From JANNRR01 sp031401675 (GTDB lineage: Bacteria; Pseudomonadota; Alphaproteobacteria; Rhodobacterales; Rhodobacteraceae): a stretch of DNA of 35,889 nucleotides. The notes beneath the pieces are model-generated. The model had not been told where the DNA came from and made no database searches. It was given only the letters and a program-made list of their open reading frames with translations. Positions within the stretch are counted from its first letter, which is position 1. The number at the start of each line of letters is the position of its first letter. A program made the position numbers and the translations under genes. The stretch lies in the NCBI GenBank assembly GCA_031401675.1, contig JANNRR010000144.1, forward strand, positions 1 through 35,889, in the 5' to 3' direction. This document shows positions 27,212 through 34,269 of this stretch, piece by piece.

Positions 27212-27240
27212 TTTCTACCCTAGACAGTTCGCAATGTCAA
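27212..27240 (-). promoter_or_regulatory. Predicted GTA promoter
   Basis: On the minus strand TTGACA (27240-27235), a 17-bp spacer and TAGAAA (27217-27212) form a strong sigma70-type promoter, with start near 27205. This leaves a leader of about 112 nt before the small terminase ATG, containing a CGGG-GTGA-CCCG hairpin and a T8 run. Confidence 0.6.
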
Positions 27241-27253
27241 GCACTATTCTCAA

Positions 27254-27290
27254 GGTTGCAAACCACCGCCCCGAACGCCCCTTTGCAACC
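27254..27290. promoter_or_regulatory. Inverted repeat upstream of the GTA promoter
   Basis: GGTTGCAAA (27254-27262) and TTTGCAACC (27282-27290) are exact 9-bp inverted copies with a 19-bp spacer, ending 14 bp upstream of the -35. The centre is near -67. The position suits an activator; GafA is the known direct activator of RcGTA, but I have no motif to match it to. Confidence 0.4.
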
Positions 27291-27356
27291 GCCCCGACCA
27301 GTCAACCAGCCGCGCCGCCAGCCCGGCCACGCACCCTTGCAGCTAAGCCCCCCGCT

Positions 27357-28538
27357 CTACGGCTGCACGGCTGGCACGGTCTCCGGATTCGCCGCCCGCT
27401 CCGCCTCGATCGCCCGCCAGCGCTCGACATTGTCGTTGTGCTCGGCCAGCGTCTCGGCAAAGGCATGGCCACCGGTGCCATCCGCCACAAAGAACAGGAA
27501 ATCCGTCCGGTCCGGGTTCAGCGCCGCCTGAATGCTGGCCCGCCCCGGATTGGCAATCGGCCCCGGCGGCAGCCCGTCGATCACATAGGTGTTGTAGGGC
27601 GTGTTCGACCGCAACTCGCTGGCCCTGAGCCCCCGCCCCAGAACGCCCTTGCCCTTGGTCAGCCCATAGATCACCGCCGGATCGGTCTGCAGCTTCATCC
27701 CCTGGTTCAACCGGTTCACAAAGACCGAGGCGACTCGCGCCCGCTCCTCGGTCACCCCGGTCTCCTTCTCGACGATGGAGGCCAGGATCAAAGCCTCCTC
27801 CGGCGTCGTCACCGGCAGATCGGCCGCCCGCTCGGCCCACAGCCCGGCCAACACCGCCGCCTGCCGCACTGCCATCTCGGCCAGCAGCGCGCTACGGTCG
27901 GCACCGCGGTCCACCTCATAGCTGTCCGGCGCCAACGAGCCCTCGGGCGGCACCTCGACCAGTTCGCCGCCCAGGAACGGTGCCCGCTTCAGCGCCTCCA
28001 CCACCTGCCAGCTGGTCACGCCTTCGGCCAGCGTCACCCGCAACCGCACATCCGCCGCGTCCTGCACGGCCACGAACGCCGCCGGTGCCGGTTCCACCGC
28101 CGGATCGAACTTCGCCACCTCGACATAGCGGTTGGTCGCCGGGTCCAGCTCGCGCAATACCAGATCGGCCTGCGCCACCCCGATGCGAAAGTTGATCTCG
28201 GTGCCGCAGGTGCTCTGGCCGTCACCGGTCACCAGATCAAGGATTTCGGCCATCGAAGCCGCCGGCGGCAGCAGATAAGACCCGAACTTCAGCGACCCCG
28301 CCCGGTCGGCATAATCCGCCCCCAGCCGGAACACCATGGCGCTGGTCACCGCGCCTTCGGCCTCCAGCTGCCGCGATACCGCACGCAGCGACGTGCCACG
28401 GTCGACCTTCAGACAGATGCCCGCCGTCAGCGGCCCCGGCCCGGTGAACTGCCCGCGCCCCCAGGCGATCAGCCCGCCCAGCACCACCAGCCCGACCACG
28501 AACAGCGTCAGCGCGTTCGACGCGATATGCCGCCACAT
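27357..28538 (-). CDS. mltG: Endolytic murein transglycosylase MltG
   Basis: A 393-aa YceG/MltG protein. One N-terminal membrane segment (about residues 8-27) anchors a periplasmic catalytic domain (about 165-375). The catalytic glutamate is Glu257 in ILASIVEKETG, and the C-terminal YNTYVIDGLPPGPIANPG motif is complete. It cuts nascent glycan strands and sets their length. Its ATG shares one base with the fabF stop; fabF-mltG order is common. The GTA promoter lies just after its stop codon. A 10-residue tail ends PETVPAVQP. Confidence 0.95.
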   Translation of the reverse strand: MWRHIASNALTLFVVGLVVLGGLIAWGRGQFTGPGPLTAGICLKVDRGTSLRAVSRQLEAEGAVTSAMVFRLGADYADRAGSLKFGSYLLPPAASMAEILDLVTGDGQSTCGTEINFRIGVAQADLVLRELDPATNRYVEVAKFDPAVEPAPAAFVAVQDAADVRLRVTLAEGVTSWQVVEALKRAPFLGGELVEVPPEGSLAPDSYEVDRGADRSALLAEMAVRQAAVLAGLWAERAADLPVTTPEEALILASIVEKETGVTEERARVASVFVNRLNQGMKLQTDPAVIYGLTKGKGVLGRGLRASELRSNTPYNTYVIDGLPPGPIANPGRASIQAALNPDRTDFLFFVADGTGGHAFAETLAEHNDNVERWRAIEAERAANPETVPAVQP

Positions 28539-29818
28539 CAGCCCGGACTCCGCTCTGTCAATCCAGCCCGCCCCAGCACTAGGCTGGCATTGGTGCCGCC
28601 AAACCCGAACGAATTCGACAACGCCACCTCGATCCGCCGCTTCACCGCGACATGCGCCGCCAGGTCCAGCACCGGCACCACCGCCGGACAGTCCAGATTG
28701 ATCGTCGGCGGCACCACCTGATCGCGCAGCGCCAGCACGCAGAAAATCGCCTCCACCGCCCCCGCCGCCCCCAACAGATGCCCGGTCGCCGATTTGGTCG
28801 ATGACATCGTCACTCCAGCCGCCGCGTCGCCCAACAGCCGCTCCACCGCCGCCAGTTCGATCACGTCCGCCATGGTACTGGTGCCATGCGCATTGATGTA
28901 GTCCACCGCCGCCGGCACAATCCCCGCCCGCTTCAGCGCCGCCGTCATTGAACGGAACGCGCCATCACCGTCCTCGGCCGGGGCGGTGATGTGATGCGCA
29001 TCGCCCGACATGCCGTAACCCAGCACCTCGGCATAGATCCGTGCCCCCCGCGCCTGCGCATGTTCCAGCGCCTCCAGCACCACCACGCCGGCGCCCTCGC
29101 CCATCACGAAGCCGTCGCGGTCTGCATCATAGGGGCGGCTGGCCTTCGCCGGATCGTCGCCGCGCTTGGTCGACAGCGCCTTGCAGGCGTTGAACCCGGC
29201 AATCCCGATCTCGCAGATCGGGCTCTCGGCCCCGCCCGCGATCATCACATCGGCATCGCCCCACTGGATCAGCCGCGCCGCATCGCCGATGGCATGCGCG
29301 CCGGTCGAACAGGCCGTCACCACCGAATGGTTCGGCCCCTTGAAGCCGAACCGGATCGACACCTGACCCGACACCAGATTGATCAACGCGCTGGGGATGA
29401 AGAACGGCGATATCCGCCGCGGCCCGCGCTCCTTCAGCAGCACCGCCGTCTCGGCAATGGTCTGCAGCCCGCCGATGCCCGACCCGATCATCACCCCGGT
29501 CCGGCAGCGGCTTTCCTCATCCGTCGGCTCCCAGCCCGCGTCCTGCACCGCCTGCACCGCCGCCGCCATGCCATACAGGATGAAATCGTCGACCTTGCGC
29601 TGGTCCTTCGGCTCCATCCAGTCGTCGGGGTTGAAGCTGCCGTCCGACCCGTCGCCGCGCGGGATCTCGCAGGCATAGGTGGTGGCCAGATGGCTGGCAT
29701 CGAACCGCGCGATGGTTCCCGCCCCCGAGCCACCCGCAATCAGCCGCGCCCAGGTCGCCTCGACGCCGCAGGCCAGCGGCGTCACCATCCCCAGCCCCGT
29801 AATGACCACCCGCCGCAT
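28538..29818 (-). CDS. fabF: 3-oxoacyl-[acyl-carrier-protein] synthase II
   Basis: A 426-aa KAS II that condenses malonyl-ACP with acyl-ACP in fatty acid elongation. The Cys-His-His triad is visible: Cys170 in VTACSTGAHAIG, His311 in INAHGTST and His347 in SATGHLLGAAG; the end has the usual NSFGFGGTNASLVL. The ATG at 29818 is preceded by GGGGGCTTGGC and matches the family start MRRVVITGLGMVTPL; a 37-residue upstream extension in the same frame is not credible. In many relatives fabF follows acpP directly; here about 2 kb of other genes intervene. Confidence 0.97.
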   Translation of the reverse strand: MRRVVITGLGMVTPLACGVEATWARLIAGGSGAGTIARFDASHLATTYACEIPRGDGSDGSFNPDDWMEPKDQRKVDDFILYGMAAAVQAVQDAGWEPTDEESRCRTGVMIGSGIGGLQTIAETAVLLKERGPRRISPFFIPSALINLVSGQVSIRFGFKGPNHSVVTACSTGAHAIGDAARLIQWGDADVMIAGGAESPICEIGIAGFNACKALSTKRGDDPAKASRPYDADRDGFVMGEGAGVVVLEALEHAQARGARIYAEVLGYGMSGDAHHITAPAEDGDGAFRSMTAALKRAGIVPAAVDYINAHGTSTMADVIELAAVERLLGDAAAGVTMSSTKSATGHLLGAAGAVEAIFCVLALRDQVVPPTINLDCPAVVPVLDLAAHVAVKRRIEVALSNSFGFGGTNASLVLGRAGLTERSPG

Positions 29819-29937
29819 GCCAAGCCCCCGCCCGTTTCTTGTGCCGTCCCGGTTCTTACACGCCGCCCCGGTGCCACGCAACTCGGGCTGCAGCCGCCAC
29901 CCCACCGGCCCTTCCGCGCCCAGCCGCATTCATTCCG

Positions 29938-29997
29938 TCAAAAATATCCTCGGGGGTGAATTGCCCGGCACGGGCAAGAGGGGGCAGACAGCCCCCT
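29938..29997 (-). terminator. Double hairpin plus GAGGATATTTTT motif after the lysozyme gene
   Basis: On the minus strand AGGGGGC-5 nt-GCCCCCT (29997-29979) is followed by GCCCG-TGC-CGGGC and then CACCCCCGAGGATATTTTTG. The second part is a variant of the dispersed intergenic motif. Together they likely end transcription from the lysozyme gene. The rest of the 279-bp fabF-lysozyme gap shows no gene. Confidence 0.5.
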
Positions 29998-30097
29998 GCT
30001 GCGGCAACAGACCAATCCCGCCCACCGTGGCCAACGGGTGCGCCTTGCAACCGGCGATCCCGGCGAACCCGCCCCCGGGGTCTCGCCGGGCCGGCCC

Positions 30098-30655
30098 TCA
30101 GGGGAACAGATCATCCAGGATGGTGCCGACGTCGATCTTGAAGCCCTTGCTGAAATTCGGAGTGTACGAGGGTTTCTTGACCGGATATTCTGTCATGCTG
30201 CCATCGCCCGACCAGGTGCCGTCAAAGAACAGGTCGCGTTCCTTCTTTCGGCGCGGAATGATCGCCGGCGGTTTTGACCAGTTCATGAAGCTGGTCCGGG
30301 CTTCGGCTATCCGGTTGGCTTTCCACAGCTTTGGCCACGATGCCGTCCGCAGCCCGCCGGTATTGTAATGGAACGACAGCGCCGCGCCGATCTGCGCTTC
30401 ATTCAGACTGAAACCCTGAAACACCGCGTCCACCGCCGGAAGGTACTTCTTGATCAACAGCCATTGGTAGATTTCCAGGCAGTGCTGCAACGTCTGCGGC
30501 TTGTCGAGGTACTTCGGATGCACCGCATGTCCGGACGAATTGGTGATCCCTACGCTCCAGGTCCAGACCCCGACGCTGTCCCTGTAGGCTTCCCGGACCA
30601 TGCCCTCATGCGCCACCAGTTCCTTGGCGATCCGCTGGGTGATAGCAAATGCCAT
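30098..30655 (-). CDS. GH24 lysozyme (T4-type muramidase), endolysin-like
   Basis: A 185-aa glycoside hydrolase 24 enzyme. The T4 lysozyme triad is conserved at exact spacing: Glu17 (AHEGMVREAYRD), Asp26 and Thr32 (YRDSVGVWTWSVGIT), as are the SFHYNTGG block and the RRKKERDLFFDG end of the fold. There is no signal peptide, as in holin-dependent endolysins. About 45 C-terminal residues (YPVKKPSYTPNFSKGF...) are an extension of unknown role. GGAGGAAG precedes the ATG. It lies about 3 kb upstream of the GTA promoter in the same direction, between fabF and acpP. It could serve GTA release or be a prophage relic; the RcGTA lysis genes, as I recall, map elsewhere. Confidence 0.88.
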   Translation of the reverse strand: MAFAITQRIAKELVAHEGMVREAYRDSVGVWTWSVGITNSSGHAVHPKYLDKPQTLQHCLEIYQWLLIKKYLPAVDAVFQGFSLNEAQIGAALSFHYNTGGLRTASWPKLWKANRIAEARTSFMNWSKPPAIIPRRKKERDLFFDGTWSGDGSMTEYPVKKPSYTPNFSKGFKIDVGTILDDLFP

Positions 30656-30963
30656 TCCCTACTTCCTCCCGCACAAATCGAGTTCAGACAATCCGTTCCG
30701 AAATCCGATGCTGCCACAAAACCGCGTTCAATTCAACCGACGGCTGCAAACTGTAGCGTGCCGCATTCATGCGCAACCCTTTGACCCGGCGAGCCACGGG
30801 TCGGGTCACACTCCACCCTCGATGGTCAAAATCGCCCTAACCGGATCACCTCAACCACCAGAAACAAGCCACTCCGACCTTGCCCCTGCGCGGGACCCTC
30901 AAATCCAGCCCGTCACGCTTGACCTGGTGCCGCCCACATGCGCCCCGGTCCGCCGGTGCGGCG
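30656..30963. other. 308-bp non-coding region upstream of the lysozyme gene
   Basis: No credible ORF was found. It contains a 6-bp inverted repeat, GACCCG-8 nt-CGGGTC (30783-30802), and a ~60-bp element (about 30811-30872) similar to one at about 31656-31722. That element includes TCAA-N7-CTAA (30826-30840), a degenerate CtrA-like box about 170 bp upstream of the lysozyme start. Confidence 0.5.
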
Positions 30964-31128
30964 TTACAATCGCCCGGTCAGCACCAGGATCAGCACCACG
31001 ATCGCAATGACGCCGATCACGCCGACCCCGCCGTGGCCATAGCCATAGCCATAGCCGCCAAAACGCCCGCTGAATCCGCCCAGCAGAAAGATGACCAGGA
31101 TGATCAGAAGTATGGTTCCCAAAGACAT
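30964..31128 (-). CDS. DUF3309-family small membrane protein
   Basis: A 54-aa protein starting MSLGTILLIILVIFLLGG, with two hydrophobic segments (about residues 4-18 and 34-51) joined by a Gly/Tyr loop (GRFGGYGYGYGHGG) and ending VLTGRL. This is the DUF3309 pattern. GGAGG lies 7 nt before the ATG. Function is unknown; such proteins are common in proteobacteria, often near stress genes such as csbD. Two membrane spans beside a signal-less lysozyme raise, but do not show, a holin-like role. Confidence 0.82.
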   Translation of the reverse strand: MSLGTILLIILVIFLLGGFSGRFGGYGYGYGHGGVGVIGVIAIVVLILVLTGRL

Positions 31129-31161
31129 TGCGATCCTCCGCTGATGATTGATGAAGGGGCG

Positions 31162-31335
31162 TCATTTGCCCCGAAGCGTATCCTTGATCCCGCCCACCGC
31201 ATTCTGTACCTTGCCCTCGATCTTGTCGGCCTGGCCTTCGGCTTCCAGCTTGCCGTCGCCGATGGCCTTGCCCACCGCCACCTTCAGCTTGCCTTTCACG
31301 ACCTTGGCCGATCCGGCAACGCGATCCTTGTCCAT
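31162..31335 (-). CDS. CsbD-family stress-response protein
   Basis: A 57-aa hydrophilic CsbD-like protein (MDKDRVAGSAKVVKGKLKVAVG, then GKLEAEGQADKIEGKVQNAVG). The Gly/Lys-rich repeats are typical of the family, which is induced by general stress in many bacteria; the molecular role is unknown. The start at 31335 is chosen over an ATG 15 nt upstream because GGAGG then lies 8 nt before it. It precedes the DUF3309 gene by 33 bp in the same direction, so the two are probably co-transcribed. Confidence 0.88.
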   Translation of the reverse strand: MDKDRVAGSAKVVKGKLKVAVGKAIGDGKLEAEGQADKIEGKVQNAVGGIKDTLRGK

Positions 31336-31754
31336 GATTTCCACCTCCATGATGCGCGTCGCGTGCAGGATTGCACCGGCTCACCCGACAAGCCCTAGCA
31401 AAACCACCGGACTGCGCCTTGATGCAGATCAGCCGCCGATCCTGCAATGCGCCGTCCCCAAATCCGCCACGGCCGATGTCCACGCCGTGCCTGATCCGCC
31501 CTCCGCAGAGGGCTGCCCGAGCGAGCAGGTCGGCCGCACATTCACGCGCACCCGGCCCCGCCATGCCCTTGCGAACCCGTCACAGAGCCCCAACCGCAAT
31601 CGCCGCACTCTGCTCTTGGGGCACTCGCTCACCCAGTGGTATCCCACCAAAGCACGGTTCACCCCACCTCAACCGTTAAAAATCCCTTAACGCGATCACC
31701 CCAACCCCTTGAAACCAATCACATTAAAAAATGTCCCGCGCCGGGACGCCAAAC
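31336..31754. other. Non-coding region between acpP and the CsbD gene
   Basis: About 420 bp with no convincing gene; a 77-codon minus-strand frame (31429-31662) has no recognisable family. It carries the CtrA-type box at 31676-31690 and, downstream of it on the minus strand, GGTGGGATACCACTGGG. Base composition drops near 31670-31735 (runs of A and T), as expected of a promoter region. Confidence 0.5.
31676..31690. promoter_or_regulatory. Consensus CtrA-type binding site
   Basis: TTAA (31676-31679), a 7-bp spacer and TTAA (31687-31690) match the Caulobacter CtrA consensus TTAA-N7-TTAA, inside the inverted repeat CGTTAA-N7-TTAACG. TTAA is rare in this GC-rich DNA. It lies about 340 bp upstream of the CsbD gene and just beyond the acpP terminator. 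Confidence 0.5.
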
Positions 31755-31781
31755 GAAAACGGCGCCCCTCCCGGAGCGCCG
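31755..31781 (-). terminator. Intrinsic terminator of acpP
   Basis: On the minus strand CGGCGCTCC (31781-31773) pairs with GGGGCGCCG (31768-31760), nine pairs including one G-U, around a 4-nt loop and followed by TTTTCGTTT. It lies about 30 nt after the acpP stop, so acpP is probably not co-transcribed with the lysozyme island or fabF. Confidence 0.85.
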
Positions 31782-31811
31782 CTTCCCATGACCCCGCAGC
31801 CAGCCCTGAAA

Positions 31812-32045
31812 TCAGGCCGCCGCCGTGATGAATTTAACCGCATCGCCAAAGGTCTGGATGGTCTCGGCGGCATCGTCCGGAATCTCGATCCCGAATTCCT
31901 CCTCGAACGCCATCACCAGCTCGACCGTATCCAGGCTGTCCGCCCCCAGATCGTCGATGAAAGACGCGTTTTCGGTGACCTTGTCGCCCTCCACACCCAG
32001 GTGCTCGACGACGATCTTCTTCACGCGGTCCGCGATGTCGCTCAT
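31812..32045 (-). CDS. acpP: Acyl carrier protein
   Basis: A 77-aa acidic ACP. The phosphopantetheine attachment serine is in DLGADSLDTVEL (Ser37). It carries growing acyl chains in fatty acid synthesis. GGAAGAAAC precedes the ATG. It lies 200 bp downstream of fabG with a possible own promoter, and ends at a strong terminator. Confidence 0.98.
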   Translation of the reverse strand: MSDIADRVKKIVVEHLGVEGDKVTENASFIDDLGADSLDTVELVMAFEEEFGIEIPDDAAETIQTFGDAVKFITAAA

Positions 32046-32186
32046 GTTTCTTCCTCTAGCAGTTCGGGCAACGGCCCGTTGTTTCCTGTCCCGTGCCCGT
32101 TCGGGCGACTTGAAGCCCCGGCCTGCGCTGCAGCGCCGGGACCACCGGCGGCGTCGGTCCTTGCGCCCCCGGTCTGATCAGCGCCG

Positions 32187-32214
32187 CCTATAGCATAGTC
32201 CGCAGCCGAGGCAA
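32187..32214 (-). promoter_or_regulatory. Candidate acpP promoter
   Basis: On the minus strand TTGCCT (32214-32209), a 16-bp spacer and TATAGG (32192-32187) lie in the 200-bp fabG-acpP gap, giving a leader of about 135 nt. Separate, strong transcription of acpP is usual. Confidence 0.35.
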
Positions 32215-32245
32215 ACGCTTTCACGCCCCGCCCCAAACCCCCGCC

Positions 32246-32983
32246 TCAAACCATCGCCATGCCGCCGTTCACATGCAGGGTCGCCCCGGTGACATAAGCA
32301 GCCTCGGGACTGGACAGATACAGGACGGCGGCGGCAATCTCAGCCGCGTCGCCCATCCGCCCGGCGGGGATCTGTCCCAGAATGCGCCCCTTCTGTTCGT
32401 CGGTCAGCTTGTCGGTCATTGCTGTCGCTATGAAACCGGGCGCCACGCAGTTCACCGTGATCCCGCGGCTCGCCACCTCATAGGCCAGCGACTTGCTCAT
32501 CCCCACCAGCCCGGCCTTGGCGGCGGCATAGTTCGCCTGCCCAGGATTGCCGGTCGCGCCGACCACCGAACCGATGTTGACGATCCGCCCCCAGCGCGCC
32601 TTCATCATGCCGCGCACCACCCCCCGGCACAGCCGGAACGTCGCTGTCAGGTTCACATCCAGCACCGTCCCCCAATCCTCGTCCGACATCCGCATGAACA
32701 GGTTGTCGCGCGTGATCCCGGCATTGTTGACCAGCACATCCACCGCCCCCATCGCCGCCACCGCCGCCTTCGGCAAGGCCTCGACCGCCACGGGATCGCT
32801 CAGATCGCAAACCAGCACATGCGCCCGTTCCCCCAACTCCGCCGCCAGCGCCTCCAACGGCCCGACCCGGGTGCCCGACAGCGCCACCGCCGCCCCGGCC
32901 CCGTGCAAAGCCCGCGCCACCGCCCCGCCGATCCCCCCCGAGGCCCCGGTCACCAGCGCCGTCTTGCCGTTCAGATCAAACAT
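32246..32983 (-). CDS. fabG: 3-oxoacyl-[acyl-carrier-protein] reductase
   Basis: A 245-aa short-chain dehydrogenase that reduces 3-oxoacyl-ACP with NADPH. The cofactor motif TGASGGIG (residues 12-19), NNAG (86-89), Asn111, and the catalytic Ser139, Tyr152 and Lys156 (YAAAK) are present; the end is VTGATLHVNGGMAMV. The start at 32983 has GGAGGAGG six bases upstream. It follows fabD by 63 bp in a fabD-fabG-acpP order typical of bacteria. Confidence 0.97.
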   Translation of the reverse strand: MFDLNGKTALVTGASGGIGGAVARALHGAGAAVALSGTRVGPLEALAAELGERAHVLVCDLSDPVAVEALPKAAVAAMGAVDVLVNNAGITRDNLFMRMSDEDWGTVLDVNLTATFRLCRGVVRGMMKARWGRIVNIGSVVGATGNPGQANYAAAKAGLVGMSKSLAYEVASRGITVNCVAPGFIATAMTDKLTDEQKGRILGQIPAGRMGDAAEIAAAVLYLSSPEAAYVTGATLHVNGGMAMV

Positions 32984-33046
32984 GCCAAACCTCCTCCACG
33001 TTTCTTCTTGATCCAAATGCCCAACACCGTAGCCAAAACCACACCG

Positions 33047-33979
33047 TCAGGCCCCAACCGCCGCCGCCACATCCTCCGGCGTCCCCACGGCCCTGCATTC
33101 CGCTTCCTTCACGATCCGCCGGATCATCCCGCAAAGTGCTTTGCCCGCCCCCACTTCCCAGAACTCCGCCACTCCCTGATCGGCCATCCAAAGCACCGAC
33201 TCGCGCCAGCGCACCGACCCCGTCACCTGCTCCACCAGCAACGCCCGGATCAAAGCCGGATCACTGACCGCCTCAGCCCGCACATTGGCCACCACCGGCA
33301 CCACCGGCCGCGAAAACTCCACCCCCGCCAAAGCCTCTGCCATCGCATCCGCCGCTGGCTGCATCAGGGCGCAATGAAACGGCGCGCTGACCGGCAGCAG
33401 GATCGCCCGCTTGGCCCCGCGCGCTTTCGCGATGTCCAGCGCCCGCTCCACCGCCGCGCGGTGGCCCGACACCACCACCTGCCAGGGATCATTGTCGTTG
33501 GCGGCCTGACAGACCTGGCCCTCGGCCGCTTCGGCGGCAACCTCGGATGCCGCCTCGAAATCCAGCCCCAGCAGTGCCGCCATTGCCCCGACACCAACCG
33601 GCACCGCCTGCTGCATCGCTCGCCCGCGAATGCGCAACAGCCGTGCCGTGTCGGCCAGGCCAAGGCATCCCGCAGCGCACAAGGCTGAATACTCACCCAG
33701 CGAATGACCGGCCACGAATGCTGCCGTCGTCACCGCGATCCCTTCGGCCTCGAGCGCCCGCATGGCGGCAAGCGATGTCGCCATCAAGGCCGGTTGGGCA
33801 TTGGCGGTCAACGTCAGATCGTCCTGCGCCCCGTCCCAGATCAGCGCGGACAGCTTCTGGCCCAAAGCGTCGTCCACTTCGTCAAATACCGCGCGTGCCG
33901 CCGGAAAGGCCTCGGCCAGCGCCCGCCCCATGCCGACGGTCTGGGCGCCCTGTCCCGGAAACACGAATGCGCGGCTCAT
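33047..33979 (-). CDS. fabD: Malonyl-CoA:ACP transacylase
   Basis: A 310-aa transacylase that loads malonate onto ACP. FVFPGQGAQ (5-13), the nucleophile Ser93 in GHSLGEYSAL and His202 in APFHCALM are in place. The ATG at 33979 follows GGAGGAGAGATC. It is the first gene of fabDG, divergent from rpsF across a 290-bp region holding both promoters. Confidence 0.97.
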   Translation of the reverse strand: MSRAFVFPGQGAQTVGMGRALAEAFPAARAVFDEVDDALGQKLSALIWDGAQDDLTLTANAQPALMATSLAAMRALEAEGIAVTTAAFVAGHSLGEYSALCAAGCLGLADTARLLRIRGRAMQQAVPVGVGAMAALLGLDFEAASEVAAEAAEGQVCQAANDNDPWQVVVSGHRAAVERALDIAKARGAKRAILLPVSAPFHCALMQPAADAMAEALAGVEFSRPVVPVVANVRAEAVSDPALIRALLVEQVTGSVRWRESVLWMADQGVAEFWEVGAGKALCGMIRRIVKEAECRAVGTPEDVAAAVGA

Positions 33980-34004
33980 GATCTCTCCTCCGACCTGATC
34001 CCTG

Positions 34005-34033
34005 TCCATAGCCCGTGCCACGTCCGTCTGCAA
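34005..34033 (-). promoter_or_regulatory. Candidate fabD promoter
   Basis: On the minus strand TTGCAG (34033-34028), 17 bp and TATGGA (34010-34005) give a start near 33998 and a leader of about 20 nt ending in a strong Shine-Dalgarno. Confidence 0.4.
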
Positions 34034-34136
34034 TTCTGCGGCACAGGCGGAACGCAGGCTGTCTGTCTGCCATGCCCCCCGAAGTTGCTTGTGACAGAAA
34101 GAATGCGGGAACCGGACGGCACGTGTTGCATCCCGC

Positions 34137-34164
34137 TTGCATCACGTGGCTTTGGCTGTATAAA
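34137..34164 (+). promoter_or_regulatory. Predicted promoter of rpsF-rpsR-rplI
   Basis: TTGCAT (34137-34142), a 16-bp spacer and TATAAA (34159-34164) predict a start at about A34170, which is the first base of the pairing segment described in the leader. Confidence 0.55.
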
Positions 34165-34169
34165 GCTGC

Positions 34170-34269
34170 ATCCTTCCGCACACCACGGAACCGGCGCATC
34201 CCCTCGTGAGCGGGCCGCGGAAGGATTTGGCCCGCTCTTTGAAATGCGCCTGAAAAGATCGGAGACCGC
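34170..34269 (+). promoter_or_regulatory. Structured rpsF leader, possible S6:S18 autoregulatory RNA
   Basis: The 100-nt leader folds as an outer 7-bp stem, GGCGCAT (34193-34199) with ATGCGCC (34244-34250), enclosing an 8-bp stem, AGCGGGCC (34209-34216) with GGCCCGCT (34229-34236). The 12-nt apical loop begins GCGGAAGGAT, which is the exact complement of the first ten bases of the transcript, ATCCTTCCGC (34170-34179). A competing 5' hairpin, TTCCG (34174-34178) with CGGAA (34186-34190), would release the loop. S6:S18-binding leaders are known upstream of rpsF in other bacteria; whether this one belongs to that family is not shown. Confidence 0.55.

Noticed and set aside
27114..28721. 535-codon plus-strand frame opposite mltG
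   Set aside because: Antisense shadow; it also runs through the GTA promoter region and has low-complexity Arg/Pro/His content.
31429..31662. 77-codon minus-strand frame starting at a GTG downstream of the CtrA-type box
   Set aside because: It has a plausible Shine-Dalgarno but no recognisable family and Arg/Gly-biased codons; treated as non-coding, though ribosome profiling could overturn this.
32042..32236. 64-codon minus-strand frame in the fabG-acpP gap
   Set aside because: Gly/Ala-rich with no homology and overlapping the likely acpP promoter and leader.
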